Part shown: positions 1 to 8,319 of the stretch, one piece after another | Position numbering within the stretch: position 1 is the stretch's first letter | How the letters are laid out: each line of letters opens with the position of its first letter | Assembly: GCA_910584235.1 (NCBI GenBank) | Contig: CAJTZD010000025.1 | Location: 1 to 53,980, forward strand | DNA from: an uncultured Acetatifactor sp. | Lineage (GTDB): Bacteria; Bacillota; Clostridia; Lachnospirales; Lachnospiraceae | DNA: 53,980 nucleotides | Reading direction: 5' to 3' | Translations under genes and position numbers: made by a program | The notes under the pieces: model-generated | Seen by the model: only the letters and a program-made list of their open reading frames with translations | The model's database searches: none | What the model was told of the DNA's origin: nothing

Positions 1-816
<816 letters not shown>

Positions 817-1068
817 GGTCATGCTTGTTCTCTCCCATTTCCACAGTCTGCGCTTGGCTGCCGGTCTCTCTCCGGCTTCCTCGTCTATCCTCTGCTTCAT
901 TTAGGTTTGTTCTAGGTCGTGTTAAACTCTTTTTTCTCTCTGAATTTCCTCTGCCGTCTCCGGCTTTCCAGCTCGGTTTCCCTCGCCTTTTGTTTTTGGA
1001 ATCTTCAGGGTTGCATTGCTGTTCATTTGTCAAGGTGCCCTGCCGTCTTCATCAGCGGCAACTTTGAT

Positions 1069-1097
1069 AGGATATCATAGCTTTCCGCTTTTGTCAA
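1069..1097 (-). promoter_or_regulatory. rrn promoter P2
   Basis: On the minus strand TTGACA (1092-1097) is followed after 17 bases by TATCCT (1069-1074). It lies about 250 bases upstream of the 16S 5' end. The region 817-1068 between it and the 16S gene holds no gene; it is the rrn leader and contains a further TTGACA-like box near 1032 without a good -10. Confidence 0.7.
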
Positions 1098-1162
1098 CTG
1101 CTTTTTTTGCAAAATTTTCTTTTTTTATTTTAGTTCTTAATTCAAACTTTGCAGTGCTTTAC

Positions 1163-1191
1163 ATCTTAGCACACCCGCCAAGATTTGTCAA
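1163..1191 (-). promoter_or_regulatory. rrn promoter P1
   Basis: On the minus strand TTGACA (1186-1191), 17-base spacer, TAAGAT (1163-1168). Together with P2 about 95 bases downstream this gives the tandem promoter arrangement usual for rRNA operons. It begins just after the terminator of the upstream tRNA gene. Confidence 0.75.
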
Positions 1192-1226
1192 CATTTTTTT
1201 CGACAAATTTTCCTGCCTGCCAGTGG

Positions 1227-1263
1227 AAAAGAAAACAGAAGCATTGAATCTCCAACACTTCTG
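1227..1263 (-). terminator. Rho-independent terminator of the tRNA-Ser gene
   Basis: Minus-strand stem CAGAAG...CTTCTG, extended inward by two G-T wobbles and TTG/CAA, followed by a T-rich tract TTTTCTTTT. It sits 24 bases after the tRNA 3' end and ahead of the rrn promoters, so the tRNA and rRNA units appear to be separate transcripts. Confidence 0.75.
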
Positions 1264-1286
1264 CACCCATCACATCGACAGCGGAG

Positions 1287-1374
1287 CGGAGAAAGAGGGA
1301 TTTGAACCCTCGCGCCGGTTGCCCGACCTACACCCTTAGCAGGGGCGCCTCTTCGGCCTCTTGAGTATTTCTCC
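1287..1374 (-). tRNA. tRNA-Ser (anticodon GCU)
   Basis: Minus-strand cloverleaf of about 88 nt. The acceptor stem GGAGAAA pairs with TTTCTCC, the discriminator base is G, and the long variable arm is typical of serine tRNAs. The anticodon stem CGCCC/GGGTG encloses the loop CTGCTAA, giving anticodon GCU, which reads AGC and AGU. The T-arm GAGGGTTCAAATCCCTC is present. CCA is not encoded. Confidence 0.96.
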
Positions 1375-1438
1375 GTAATCCGAACTTATGCGCTGCCAAT
1401 ATGCTGTTTTCCAGTCACTGTGGTGTGACGCAAGTGTT

Positions 1439-1467
1439 ATTATACATAAAAGGACTATTTTTGTCAA
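1439..1467 (-). promoter_or_regulatory. tRNA-Ser promoter (consensus)
   Basis: Minus-strand TTGACA (1462-1467), exactly 17 bases, TATAAT (1439-1444). The -10 ends about 65 bases before the tRNA 5' end. Both hexamers match the sigma-A consensus perfectly, as expected for a stable-RNA gene. Confidence 0.88.
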
Positions 1468-1479
1468 TTACTTTTTTAA

Positions 1480-1527
1480 ATGTTTCTGAAATATGTTTCA
1501 ATGTGTTTCAATGTTTCAGTATGTTTC
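1480..1527. repeat. Cluster of five ATGTTTC-type heptamers
   Basis: Plus-strand copies start at 1480, 1493, 1503, 1511 and 1521 (four ATGTTTC, one GTGTTTC); on the minus strand they read GAAACAT. The cluster ends 13 bases from the -35 box of the tRNA-Ser promoter. The rest of 1375-1592 holds only this promoter region and a weak GCGGAA/TTCCGC hairpin (1561-1590) after the hydro-lyase beta gene. Confidence 0.6.
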
Positions 1528-1592
1528 TGCATTTCTAAAATAGGTAACGCTTATCTGGGAGCGGAATGTCTGGATCCGAACGGCTTCCGCAG

Positions 1593-2165
1593 CTATTTCT
1601 TATCCGGATTCGGATACTCTCTCCGATATTCGCGGGCAGCCGTTTCATATAAGTCATTTCCCGCCGCATCCATTACGACAATAACCGGAAAGTCTTTGAC
1701 CTCCAGCTTTCGTATAGCCTCTGTGCCCAGATCTTCATAGGCTATTACTTCCGAGGCAACGATAGCGCGGGAAAGCAGTGCTCCGGCGCCTCCCACCGCT
1801 GCAAAGTACACCGCGGCATTGCGCATAATGGCATCCTTTACGGTCTGGCGCCGTTTTCCTTTGCCTATCATTCCCCTCAGACCCAAGTCCAAAAGCCCCG
1901 GAGCATATTTGTCCATACGGCTTGCCGTCGTCGGTCCTGCAGAGCCAATAGGCCTCCCCTCTCTGGCAGGCGAGGGGCCCATATAATAAATTACATTGTC
2001 TTTCACGTCCAGCGGCAGCTGCTCTCCCCGCTCCAGCGCTTCGTACATTCTCTTATGGGCGGCGTCTCTGGCAGTGTAGATTGTCCCCGTCAAATATACA
2101 TAGTCCCCCGCCTGAAGAGAGGCCGCTGTTTCGCCAGACAGCGGTACCGTGATATGTCTTTCCAT
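1593..2165 (-). CDS. Fe-S hydro-lyase (fumarate hydratase class I), beta subunit
   Basis: A 190-residue protein matching the beta subunit (C-terminal half) of [4Fe-4S] fumarate hydratase / L(+)-tartrate dehydratase, which reversibly hydrates fumarate to malate or acts on related dicarboxylates. Visible family signs: an N-terminal LQAGDYVYLTGTIYTARDAAH segment, the glycine-rich GPTTASRMDKYAP substrate-binding stretch around residues 77-90, IGKGKR and the FAAVGGAGALL segment. The gene follows the alpha subunit by 13 bases and the AAAGGGG ribosome site sets the start. Length is usual for a split enzyme. Fumarase or tartrate dehydratase cannot be told apart from sequence alone; fumarase is more likely in this lineage. 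Confidence 0.9.
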   Translation of the reverse strand: MERHITVPLSGETAASLQAGDYVYLTGTIYTARDAAHKRMYEALERGEQLPLDVKDNVIYYMGPSPAREGRPIGSAGPTTASRMDKYAPGLLDLGLRGMIGKGKRRQTVKDAIMRNAAVYFAAVGGAGALLSRAIVASEVIAYEDLGTEAIRKLEVKDFPVIVVMDAAGNDLYETAAREYRREYPNPDKK

Positions 2166-2178
2166 TTTTCATTCCCCT

Positions 2179-3021
2179 TTATATTACTCTAACTGCATGG
2201 CGGTTAACATGACAGCAGATATTCACAGCCACGGGAAGCCCTGCAATATGAGTAGGGTAGGTATCAATATTGACCCCCAGCGCCGTAATTGTTCCGCCAA
2301 GTCCTCCCGGGCCGATGCCCAGACAGTTGATTCTCTCCAGCAGCTCTTCCTCCAGCCTGCATATATATGGTATCTTTGACCGCACATTTACCGGACGGAA
2401 CAGGGCATGCTTTGCCATAAGCGCACATTTCTCAAAAGTGCCCCCTATGCCAACGCCCACCACCATAGGCGGACAAGCATTCGGCCCCGCCTCTTCAACC
2501 GCAGTCAGCACAGCCTCTTTCACTCCCTCGATTCCGTCCGAGGGTTTGAGCATAAAGATACGACTCATGTTCTCACTGCCAAAGCCCTTGGGCGCAACTG
2601 TAATTTTCACGCCGTCTCCCGGCACTATGCAATAATGTATGACAGCAGGGGTATTATCTCCGGTATTCACTCTCTCAATGGGATCCTTTACTACTGATTT
2701 ACGAAGATATCCTTTCTCATAGCCCTGCCGAACGCCTTCGTTGACGGCATCTTCCAGTAATCCTCCCTCAAAATGAACATCCTGCCCTACCTCGATAAAG
2801 ACAACGGTCATACCTGTATCCTGGCATATGGGGATCATGTCCTCTCCCGCTATGCGCATATTTTCCTGCAGTTGCTTCAATATCTGCCTGCCAAGCGCGG
2901 ATTTTTCCCCCTCAGCCGCTGTCTGCATGGCACATTTCATATCCTCCGAAAGAAAGTGATTCGCATCAACGCACATTTCCTTGATTGCTTCAGTAATCCT
3001 GGATACGTCTACTGCTCTCAT
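2179..3021 (-). CDS. Fe-S hydro-lyase (fumarate hydratase class I), alpha subunit
   Basis: A 280-residue alpha subunit carrying the [4Fe-4S] cluster of class I fumarase / tartrate dehydratase. The first cluster cysteine is in ICQDTGM near residue 64. Further cysteines occur in NACPPMVVGVGIGGTFEKC near residues 182-199 and in INCLGIGPGGLGG near 233-245. The product acts in the cytosol with the beta subunit encoded just downstream. The ATG follows AAGGAGC at good spacing. The HIT gene ends 42 bases upstream, so the two may be co-transcribed. Confidence 0.9.
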   Translation of the reverse strand: MRAVDVSRITEAIKEMCVDANHFLSEDMKCAMQTAAEGEKSALGRQILKQLQENMRIAGEDMIPICQDTGMTVVFIEVGQDVHFEGGLLEDAVNEGVRQGYEKGYLRKSVVKDPIERVNTGDNTPAVIHYCIVPGDGVKITVAPKGFGSENMSRIFMLKPSDGIEGVKEAVLTAVEEAGPNACPPMVVGVGIGGTFEKCALMAKHALFRPVNVRSKIPYICRLEEELLERINCLGIGPGGLGGTITALGVNIDTYPTHIAGLPVAVNICCHVNRHAVRVI

Positions 3022-3063
3022 GTCTGCTCCTTATCCCTGCAACATTTCTGTTTTCAGATCTGC

Positions 3064-3474
3064 TTACTGGACTATTGTCTTCCTTATGGCTTCCAGTTCC
3101 TCATCGCTTGGCTTCCCCGGCTTCCAGTTGATACTCTGTCCGTCATTTACATATCTCGGGATCAGGTGAAGATGGAAATGGCGGACTGTCTGTCCCGCCG
3201 CCTCTCCATTATTCTGTACCAGATTCAGTCCGTCACAGTGCAGCTTCTGTACCATTGTCTTTCCTATTTTTTGGGCCAGCGTCATTGCCTTGGCGGCACT
3301 CTCTTCCGGAAGCTCATATAAATCCCCGGCATGTTCTTTTGGCAAAATCAAAGCATGCCCTTTTGTGGCCGGCCCCAAATCCAGAATCACTCTAAATTCC
3401 GGGTCCTCATATAAGGTTTTTGACGGAATCTCTCCATTTGCAATCTTGCAGAAAATGCAGTCGTCTTTTCTCAT
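3064..3474 (-). CDS. HIT family nucleotide-binding hydrolase
   Basis: A 136-residue histidine triad protein of the Hint/Fhit superfamily. The DCIFCKIANGEIPS start is typical, and the catalytic triad is seen as HFHLHLIPRY (H-x-H-x-H) near residue 100. Such proteins hydrolyse nucleoside phosphoramidates or dinucleoside polyphosphates; the natural substrate is usually unknown. An in-frame ATG three codons upstream (3483) touches the GAGGAG ribosome site directly, so the ATG at 3474, nine bases after it, is preferred. It lies between the flavodoxin-SCP2 gene and the hydro-lyase genes on the same strand. Confidence 0.9.
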   Translation of the reverse strand: MRKDDCIFCKIANGEIPSKTLYEDPEFRVILDLGPATKGHALILPKEHAGDLYELPEESAAKAMTLAQKIGKTMVQKLHCDGLNLVQNNGEAAGQTVRHFHLHLIPRYVNDGQSINWKPGKPSDEELEAIRKTIVQ

Positions 3475-3518
3475 GCTTCCCATCTCCTCTTCCCTGTGCT
3501 TTATTTCACATTCATTCT

Positions 3519-4520
3519 CTATGATTTCTCTTCAAAGTCAAACAATTGGTCAAGTGATCTTAAAAGCTTGAAATCTCCCTTTGCTTTCATTGCGCCGGAC
3601 ATAAAGGCTCTCTGGAAAGTCATCCGTCCATTTACAATGTCTTCCATAGTCGCTTTCCCCAGCTGCATCTCCACATCCGGCCTCTCGCAGACACCATAGG
3701 CGCATTCCAGCAGAGAGTCGTCAACCGAGATCGTCAGCTTCTTCTTTTTTTCGTCTATCGCAAAAGAATATTCTGCCCGGAAACCTGTCTGGGGCTTGAA
3801 GACTTTCTTAAATGCAGCCAGATATTCCTCTTCATTGTCCATTTCCTCTTCGTCCAGCATATCCTGAAACAGGCTGGTCAATTCCCGAATATCCTGCTTC
3901 TGGCGCTGCACATAGCTGTCATCCGACACATATTGGGACAGCTGCTCCGTCTCCTGGGGTGTCAGATTATTGCTCTTGGGCACAGCAATTTTCTGCTTTA
4001 CCGCCTGATTGCTGGCCGGAAAACAGGCTATATGCTGATTGATGGAGCGGTACATATTTTCCGCTTTCTTTTCAATAATTCTAATATACTGTTCGTTCAT
4101 CTCCAGGGTGACCGTATTTTCTATATATCCGCAGATACCGCTGCAGGGCAGACCGCCCAGAATCTCCCATGCGGTAGACAGATTCAGCTTTGCCTCACGT
4201 TCTCCATAGGTAGTGGACATAACAACCGGACACATATAAATCTCCGCTATCTTCTCTTTGTCGCCAAAGAGCCAGCACGCATCCAGAAACTGCTGCATAT
4301 ATCCGCCGATGCCATACCATTCCACGGTAGTGGCAAGAATAATGCCGTCCGCATTTTTCAAAGTCTGCGGAAGGGTGGGGATGGCATTCTTGCTTTCATA
4401 CAGGTTGTAACGTGCCACATTGACCCGAAGCTCTTCTAAAATTTCCTGCATTTTGTTGATGACGAACAGCGTCGGATCATCTATAATACCTCTGCCCCCG
4501 TAATAAATATTAATATTCAA
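3519..4520 (-). CDS. Flavodoxin-like NAD(P)H oxidoreductase fused to an SCP2-like domain
   Basis: About 333 residues. The first ~170 residues look like a flavodoxin/NADPH-dependent FMN reductase fold: the NINIYYGGRG start, ADGIILATTVEWYGIGGYMQQFLDAC for the FMN-contact loop, then PVVMSTTYGERE. After a Gln/Asp-rich linker the last ~100 residues resemble a sterol-carrier-protein-2 (lipid-binding) domain, with DDSLLECAYGVCERPDVEMQLGKATMEDIVNGRMTFQRAFMSG split over the fold. TTG at 4520 is preferred because GAGGTG lies five bases before it; a GTG two codons upstream (4526) overlaps that site. The role is inferred: redox chemistry on a bound hydrophobic ligand. No partner is obvious nearby. Confidence 0.8.
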   Translation of the reverse strand: MNINIYYGGRGIIDDPTLFVINKMQEILEELRVNVARYNLYESKNAIPTLPQTLKNADGIILATTVEWYGIGGYMQQFLDACWLFGDKEKIAEIYMCPVVMSTTYGEREAKLNLSTAWEILGGLPCSGICGYIENTVTLEMNEQYIRIIEKKAENMYRSINQHIACFPASNQAVKQKIAVPKSNNLTPQETEQLSQYVSDDSYVQRQKQDIRELTSLFQDMLDEEEMDNEEEYLAAFKKVFKPQTGFRAEYSFAIDEKKKKLTISVDDSLLECAYGVCERPDVEMQLGKATMEDIVNGRMTFQRAFMSGAMKAKGDFKLLRSLDQLFDFEEKS

Positions 4521-4566
4521 AACCACACCTCGCTATCCATTTTCGATATAATCCCGATACAGCAAA

Positions 4567-5160
4567 TTAATTATCAGTCTGCCGTCTCCGGCGCATGAAA
4601 ATACACATAATGCAGGCTGCCCCAAAACCGGTAAGCAGTCCTCCCACATGAGCTGCATTGTCAATGTTGCGGCCTGTGTAACCGCTGTAGAGAGAGTATA
4701 CAATCATCAGCAGTACTCTCACCGGCGTCACATTCTCCATCTTTCTGCCTGAAAACAATACCATTGCAAGCAGAACCCCGTCAAGTCCGAACACTGCTCC
4801 GCTGGCCCCCAGTGAGGCGGACAGATCAGCGTGAAGCGCCCTGGATAGAAGAGACAGCAGATTCCCTCCAATACCTGAAAGAAAATACAGCACCGCATAC
4901 CTGATATGTCCGACTTCCTTTTCAATCATGGAGCCCAGGAAAAATAGAATCAGCATATTATTGAATAAATGGTCAATGCCGCTGTGGAGAAACATTGACC
5001 ACAAAATTCTGCCATATTCTCCACGTACCAATACGCTGATAATATCCAGTTTCCCTGCGTTGTAGAGCAGCTCGCCGGTAAACTCACACAGAACAAAGAC
5101 AACTGCATTGACCGCCACCAAAGCCGCGCTTACAACAGGCTGAGATTTTAATGACCGCAA
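4567..5160 (-). CDS. Rhomboid family intramembrane serine protease
   Basis: A 197-residue membrane protein with about six hydrophobic segments. The catalytic serine is in GASGAVFGLDGVL near residue 118 and the catalytic histidine in NAAHVGG near residue 172. The HLFNNMLILFFLG segment is the conserved second helix. Rhomboids cleave membrane-protein substrates within the bilayer. It starts with TTG, nine bases after AGGAGG. A clear promoter lies 40 bases upstream (5200-5228), so it has its own transcript. The adjacent FHA gene of the Tad operon ends 79 bases upstream. Confidence 0.9.
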   Translation of the reverse strand: MRSLKSQPVVSAALVAVNAVVFVLCEFTGELLYNAGKLDIISVLVRGEYGRILWSMFLHSGIDHLFNNMLILFFLGSMIEKEVGHIRYAVLYFLSGIGGNLLSLLSRALHADLSASLGASGAVFGLDGVLLAMVLFSGRKMENVTPVRVLLMIVYSLYSGYTGRNIDNAAHVGGLLTGFGAACIMCIFMRRRRQTDN

Positions 5161-5199
5161 GGACTTTTTCCTCCTGAGTATCTCTTATCTGTCCTATTG

Positions 5200-5228
5200 A
5201 TTCTAGCATAATTTCACACACTTTTCAA
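5200..5228 (-). promoter_or_regulatory. Promoter of the rhomboid gene
   Basis: Minus-strand TTGAAA (5223-5228), 17-base spacer, TAGAAT (5200-5205). It lies just after the FHA gene stop and upstream of the rhomboid TTG start. Confidence 0.75.
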
Positions 5229-5239
5229 TCAGTATTGCC

Positions 5240-6400
5240 TTAACGAAAAATAAAAACCACTTTCCCGAATTTTATCTCATCCCCTTCCTCCAGTTTTTTC
5301 TTCTCATAGGGATGCATCCGCCTGTTGTTCTGGAAAGTTCCGTTAGTGGAGTTCAAATCTTCCAGATAAATATTCTCATCTTCTTTTGTAAGACGGGCAT
5401 GCATTCTGCTGACTGATGCGTCCTGCAGTACCAGATCCACTTCCCCTTTTTTCTTTCCTATGGTGAGACTGGGCTGTTCCAGGCTTAAGAAAAGTTTTCC
5501 CTCCGGTGTGAGCAGTCTGTGGGGCTGCTTTGACGTCCCGGTCTTGTCCTCAAAAAATACCGTCTGTCCGTATGTGCTTTCATAGTTGACTTTTTCCGCC
5601 ACTGCATGCTCATAGCCGGCCATCTCCCGCTGCATGGACTGCCGGTAGTCCTCTCTCATTTTCTGGCCGCGGCTGCGCTTTCCCTCCAGGATACCCCTGA
5701 TCCCCTTTCTGCCGGATTTTACCTCCTTTTCCTGTGTCAGAATCTTTTCCTCCTCGCCATGAACGGTGAGAATGGAGGACGCTCCATTTTCTTCCGTCTC
5801 GTCCGCTCCGGCCTCTTCCACCACGGTAAATGCCAATTCCGGAAGCTTGGCGTCTTCCAGGCATTCCGCGTCCTCAAAAATCTGAGTCTGCAGATAAATC
5901 TCCCCGTTTCTCTCCACTCTCTCATACATGCGGTAAACACAGTCTACCAATACCTCGTCATTATAGTCAATATGTTCCACCCAGAATTCCATCAGCTTCA
6001 TAAATCCCGACTCTCCCTCATAATAGGGAATATAAAGAAACGAGAAAACATTATTCTCCAGTTCCTGGAAGATCTGTTCGGGATACCAGATAATATTGCC
6101 TGCGTCTAACAGAAAACGGCTTAACTCCTGCCGGATATGCCTAAGGCTCCACAGGAAATCCCGCACCCACTCTCTGGTAATACAGCGGTTTGCGTACAAA
6201 AGAGCCACATTCTGCCTGGAGGATATATCATAGTAAAGATAGGCCTGTCCGTCTATATAGCGCAGATTACATGGGAGCAGACCTTTTAGCTGACATCTCC
6301 CCAGTATACTGTATTGATATCTTTTCTCCTCCGGTAATTTATCCAAAAGGATTCTTTCATAATTACAGTTCAGGCTTCGCACATATTCCACATTCAGCAT
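5240..6400 (-). CDS. FHA-domain protein with DUF6382-type N-terminus, last gene of the Tad operon
   Basis: A 386-residue protein. Residues ~1-170 match the DUF6382 type of region seen with FHA domains in Clostridia (MLNVEYVRSLNCNYERILL start). A charged, low-complexity linker follows (~190-290). The last ~85 residues form a forkhead-associated domain: LTIGKKKGEVDLVL, VSRMHARLT, LEDLNSTNGTFQNNRR. FHA domains bind phosphothreonine peptides, so the protein may couple pilus assembly to a Ser/Thr kinase, but no kinase is in the window. It starts seven bases after the TadE-like gene ends. The linker is unlike the rest in composition, with many E, K and R. Confidence 0.88.
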   Translation of the reverse strand: MLNVEYVRSLNCNYERILLDKLPEEKRYQYSILGRCQLKGLLPCNLRYIDGQAYLYYDISSRQNVALLYANRCITREWVRDFLWSLRHIRQELSRFLLDAGNIIWYPEQIFQELENNVFSFLYIPYYEGESGFMKLMEFWVEHIDYNDEVLVDCVYRMYERVERNGEIYLQTQIFEDAECLEDAKLPELAFTVVEEAGADETEENGASSILTVHGEEEKILTQEKEVKSGRKGIRGILEGKRSRGQKMREDYRQSMQREMAGYEHAVAEKVNYESTYGQTVFFEDKTGTSKQPHRLLTPEGKLFLSLEQPSLTIGKKKGEVDLVLQDASVSRMHARLTKEDENIYLEDLNSTNGTFQNNRRMHPYEKKKLEEGDEIKFGKVVFIFR

Positions 6401-6407
6401 TCTGTCC

Positions 6408-6851
6408 CTACCTCCCTGTCTCTTCCCGGAATCTGTGGCACAGCCGGATAAATGTCACCGGCGAGAGCCTGCCGTATCCGTAGCTGGCCTGAGTCCCCCA
6501 CACGTTGTCCCCGTTCCAAAAGTTCCATCCCGGTACGGGAAATGTCAGTTGCCCTGCTCCCTCCACGCGAAAACGGTTTCCGTCCAGAGAAGCATCCAGC
6601 CGCGTGATTCGCCAGGCCATGTATTTCTCTCTGTAAAGTGCCGCCATCCGCTCCCGGGTTTTCTGCTCCAGCTGCTCCGTATCCGAAGTTTCCACAAGGC
6701 TTCCCCACAGGGCCATGGCTCCAATGTCCTGTTCCAGCAGACATCGGTCATACTGAAACAACATGGTATATATGACAAAAAGCATTGCTCCGATCACTAT
6801 AGGCAGCACCAGCGCTGCCTCCACTGTAAAATAAGCGTTCCTATTCTTCAT
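6408..6851 (-). CDS. TadE-like minor pseudopilin
   Basis: A 147-residue protein with the start MKNRNAYFTVEAALVLPIVIG, a short basic leader followed by the T-V-E-A-A-hydrophobic helix of TadE/prepilin proteins. Processing would be by one of the two prepilin peptidases in this operon. The remainder is a small extracytoplasmic domain rich in W, G and R. A longer upstream frame exists but runs through the preceding gene, so the ATG at 6851 is used. It lies between the second peptidase and the FHA protein and is probably part of the pilus initiation or minor-pilin complex. Confidence 0.82.
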   Translation of the reverse strand: MKNRNAYFTVEAALVLPIVIGAMLFVIYTMLFQYDRCLLEQDIGAMALWGSLVETSDTEQLEQKTRERMAALYREKYMAWRITRLDASLDGNRFRVEGAGQLTFPVPGWNFWNGDNVWGTQASYGYGRLSPVTFIRLCHRFREETGR

Positions 6852-6883
6852 TGTCCCCTCCCGTCCGCACATATCCTGTTCTG

Positions 6884-7294
6884 CTATAGACTTGCCACTA
6901 TAATCCACGCCACTGCCAGAAAAGGAAGAAACGGAAGGCTTGTATTCTTTCCGACTCTTCGCATGGCCAGCAGAACCAAGGCGCACAGGCAAATCAGAAA
7001 CAGACTGATTCCGAATAACAATATACTCTTCTCCCACCCCATCGCCATTCCCAAACAGCATAATACAATTCCATCCCCATATCCCGCCTTGCCTGTCACA
7101 AAGGCTGTCAGCACAAGCACGGCGCCCGGCAGCATTCCTTTCACTGCCTCCACACATCCGCTTTGACGGCTAAAGGCTGCCCACACTGCCAGAGCTCCTC
7201 CTAAGGCCAATATCCAGACCGGCACTCTGCGGGTTCTTATGTCCATAATTCCGGAGACGATCAACCAGCCTGTCACAATCAAAATACTCCACAT
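6884..7294 (-). CDS. Prepilin peptidase (A24 family, TadV/CpaA-like), second copy
   Basis: A 136-residue integral membrane protein. It keeps the two aspartates of the A24 aspartic peptidases: D in IMDIRTRRVP near residue 17 and D in GKAGYGDGIVLC near residue 71, the latter a G-Y-G-D variant of the usual G-x-G-D. These enzymes cleave the leader of Flp-type prepilins at the membrane. The ATG at 7294 follows GGTGAGG and comes right after the stop of the upstream TadE-like gene. This is the second such gene in the operon; the first opens the operon at 15150. Confidence 0.85.
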   Translation of the reverse strand: MWSILIVTGWLIVSGIMDIRTRRVPVWILALGGALAVWAAFSRQSGCVEAVKGMLPGAVLVLTAFVTGKAGYGDGIVLCCLGMAMGWEKSILLFGISLFLICLCALVLLAMRRVGKNTSLPFLPFLAVAWIIVASL

Positions 7295-7299
7295 ATTCC

Positions 7300-8298
7300 T
7301 CACCCTCCGCACCGGCTGCAGGGCCTTAAACCTGCCTCCTGCGCCTGCTCTATCGTCATAGAAGTCACTGTCCTTTTCAGTCCGGAACATCCTCTGCTGT
7401 GATGGTAACGGTCTCCCTCCCTGGTGATATATACAGTGGATGGGGGACCTCCATTTGCACATCTGGAGCAGGGATGATACCTGCCTCCCCCCTGATTGCG
7501 CATGTCTTCAATCCCAAGAGAGGGGACCTCCTGTACTGAAAGCTGCAGATGCGTGCAGTCCATGCTCCCGTGATATACGCTTCCGTTTTCCGTGACATAG
7601 ACAATCCGTGTCGCTTCCCCCGCCTCCCCTGCGCCGGACACCTGATATCCATTCCAAATATGCGCGTAGTATCTATTTGCCATACGAAAAGGACGAAATC
7701 CGATGAGGCGGCCCCATGGGGAAACCGAGTATGTGACAATAATGTCAATCAAATCGTCAGCGCCAAATATCTCGCTCTCCCACAACTGGATTCCGGACGC
7801 TCCGCTCGTAAGGGGAGAGCTATTGAGATAATCCGCTCCCGCGGAGTTTATCACCTGACCTTTCACATAGGTTGCGGAAACCACAGTTCCTGCCAGTTCC
7901 CTCCACCAGCCGTCACTATTTTCCGGCAGTTCTCCACTGTCCAGCGCATAACCGTACACGGCTATTTTGCTGCCGGTCTGCCACAGCGCCAGCTGCAGAT
8001 TTCCATGCAGCCGAATCATCTCTATAGCGCATCCCAGATTCAGAAAGAAAAAGAGGAATAGAGGAAGCACAATGGAAGCCTCCACTGTCATACCCGCATT
8101 CACTTTTTCAAGCAGAAAGGCAAATAGTGATGTCCTCTCTAAAGAGTCAGGCCGAACGGATTGGCGGCATCTGCCCCTATCCTGGGAAGTATGCGGATTC
8201 CGGGCTGAATCCGAAAAAAGTTTCTGATGTGTCGGAGAAGGTTTTCCTTTTCTGAATCTGTTTAATATTTGTTTGCCTTTACCCCATAAAGAGGACAT
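7300..8298 (-). CDS. TadE-like protein with duplicated C-terminal Cys/His module
   Basis: About 332 residues. A basic N-terminal region of ~65 residues precedes AGMTVEASIVLPLFLFFFLNLG, the prepilin-like helix of TadE proteins. A ~140-residue domain follows. The last ~100 residues hold two related units: V-Y-V-T-x-x-G-x-x-Y-H followed by C, then Y-H-P-C-S-R-C; and V-Y-I-T-x-x-G-x-x-Y-H, C, then R-P-C-S-R-C-G-G at the very end. Each gives one Cys, one His and a CxxC, suggesting metal binding or disulphides outside the cell (inference). The ATG at 8298 lies seven bases after GAGGTG. Confidence 0.8.
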   Translation of the reverse strand: MSSLWGKGKQILNRFRKGKPSPTHQKLFSDSARNPHTSQDRGRCRQSVRPDSLERTSLFAFLLEKVNAGMTVEASIVLPLFLFFFLNLGCAIEMIRLHGNLQLALWQTGSKIAVYGYALDSGELPENSDGWWRELAGTVVSATYVKGQVINSAGADYLNSSPLTSGASGIQLWESEIFGADDLIDIIVTYSVSPWGRLIGFRPFRMANRYYAHIWNGYQVSGAGEAGEATRIVYVTENGSVYHGSMDCTHLQLSVQEVPSLGIEDMRNQGGGRYHPCSRCANGGPPSTVYITREGDRYHHSRGCSGLKRTVTSMTIEQAQEAGLRPCSRCGG

Positions 8299-8319
8299 CA
8301 CTATTCACCTCGCTCATCC

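Noticed and set aside
5606..6109. Plus-strand open frames across the Tad operon
   Set aside because: They lie opposite strongly supported genes with clear domains and lack ribosome sites.
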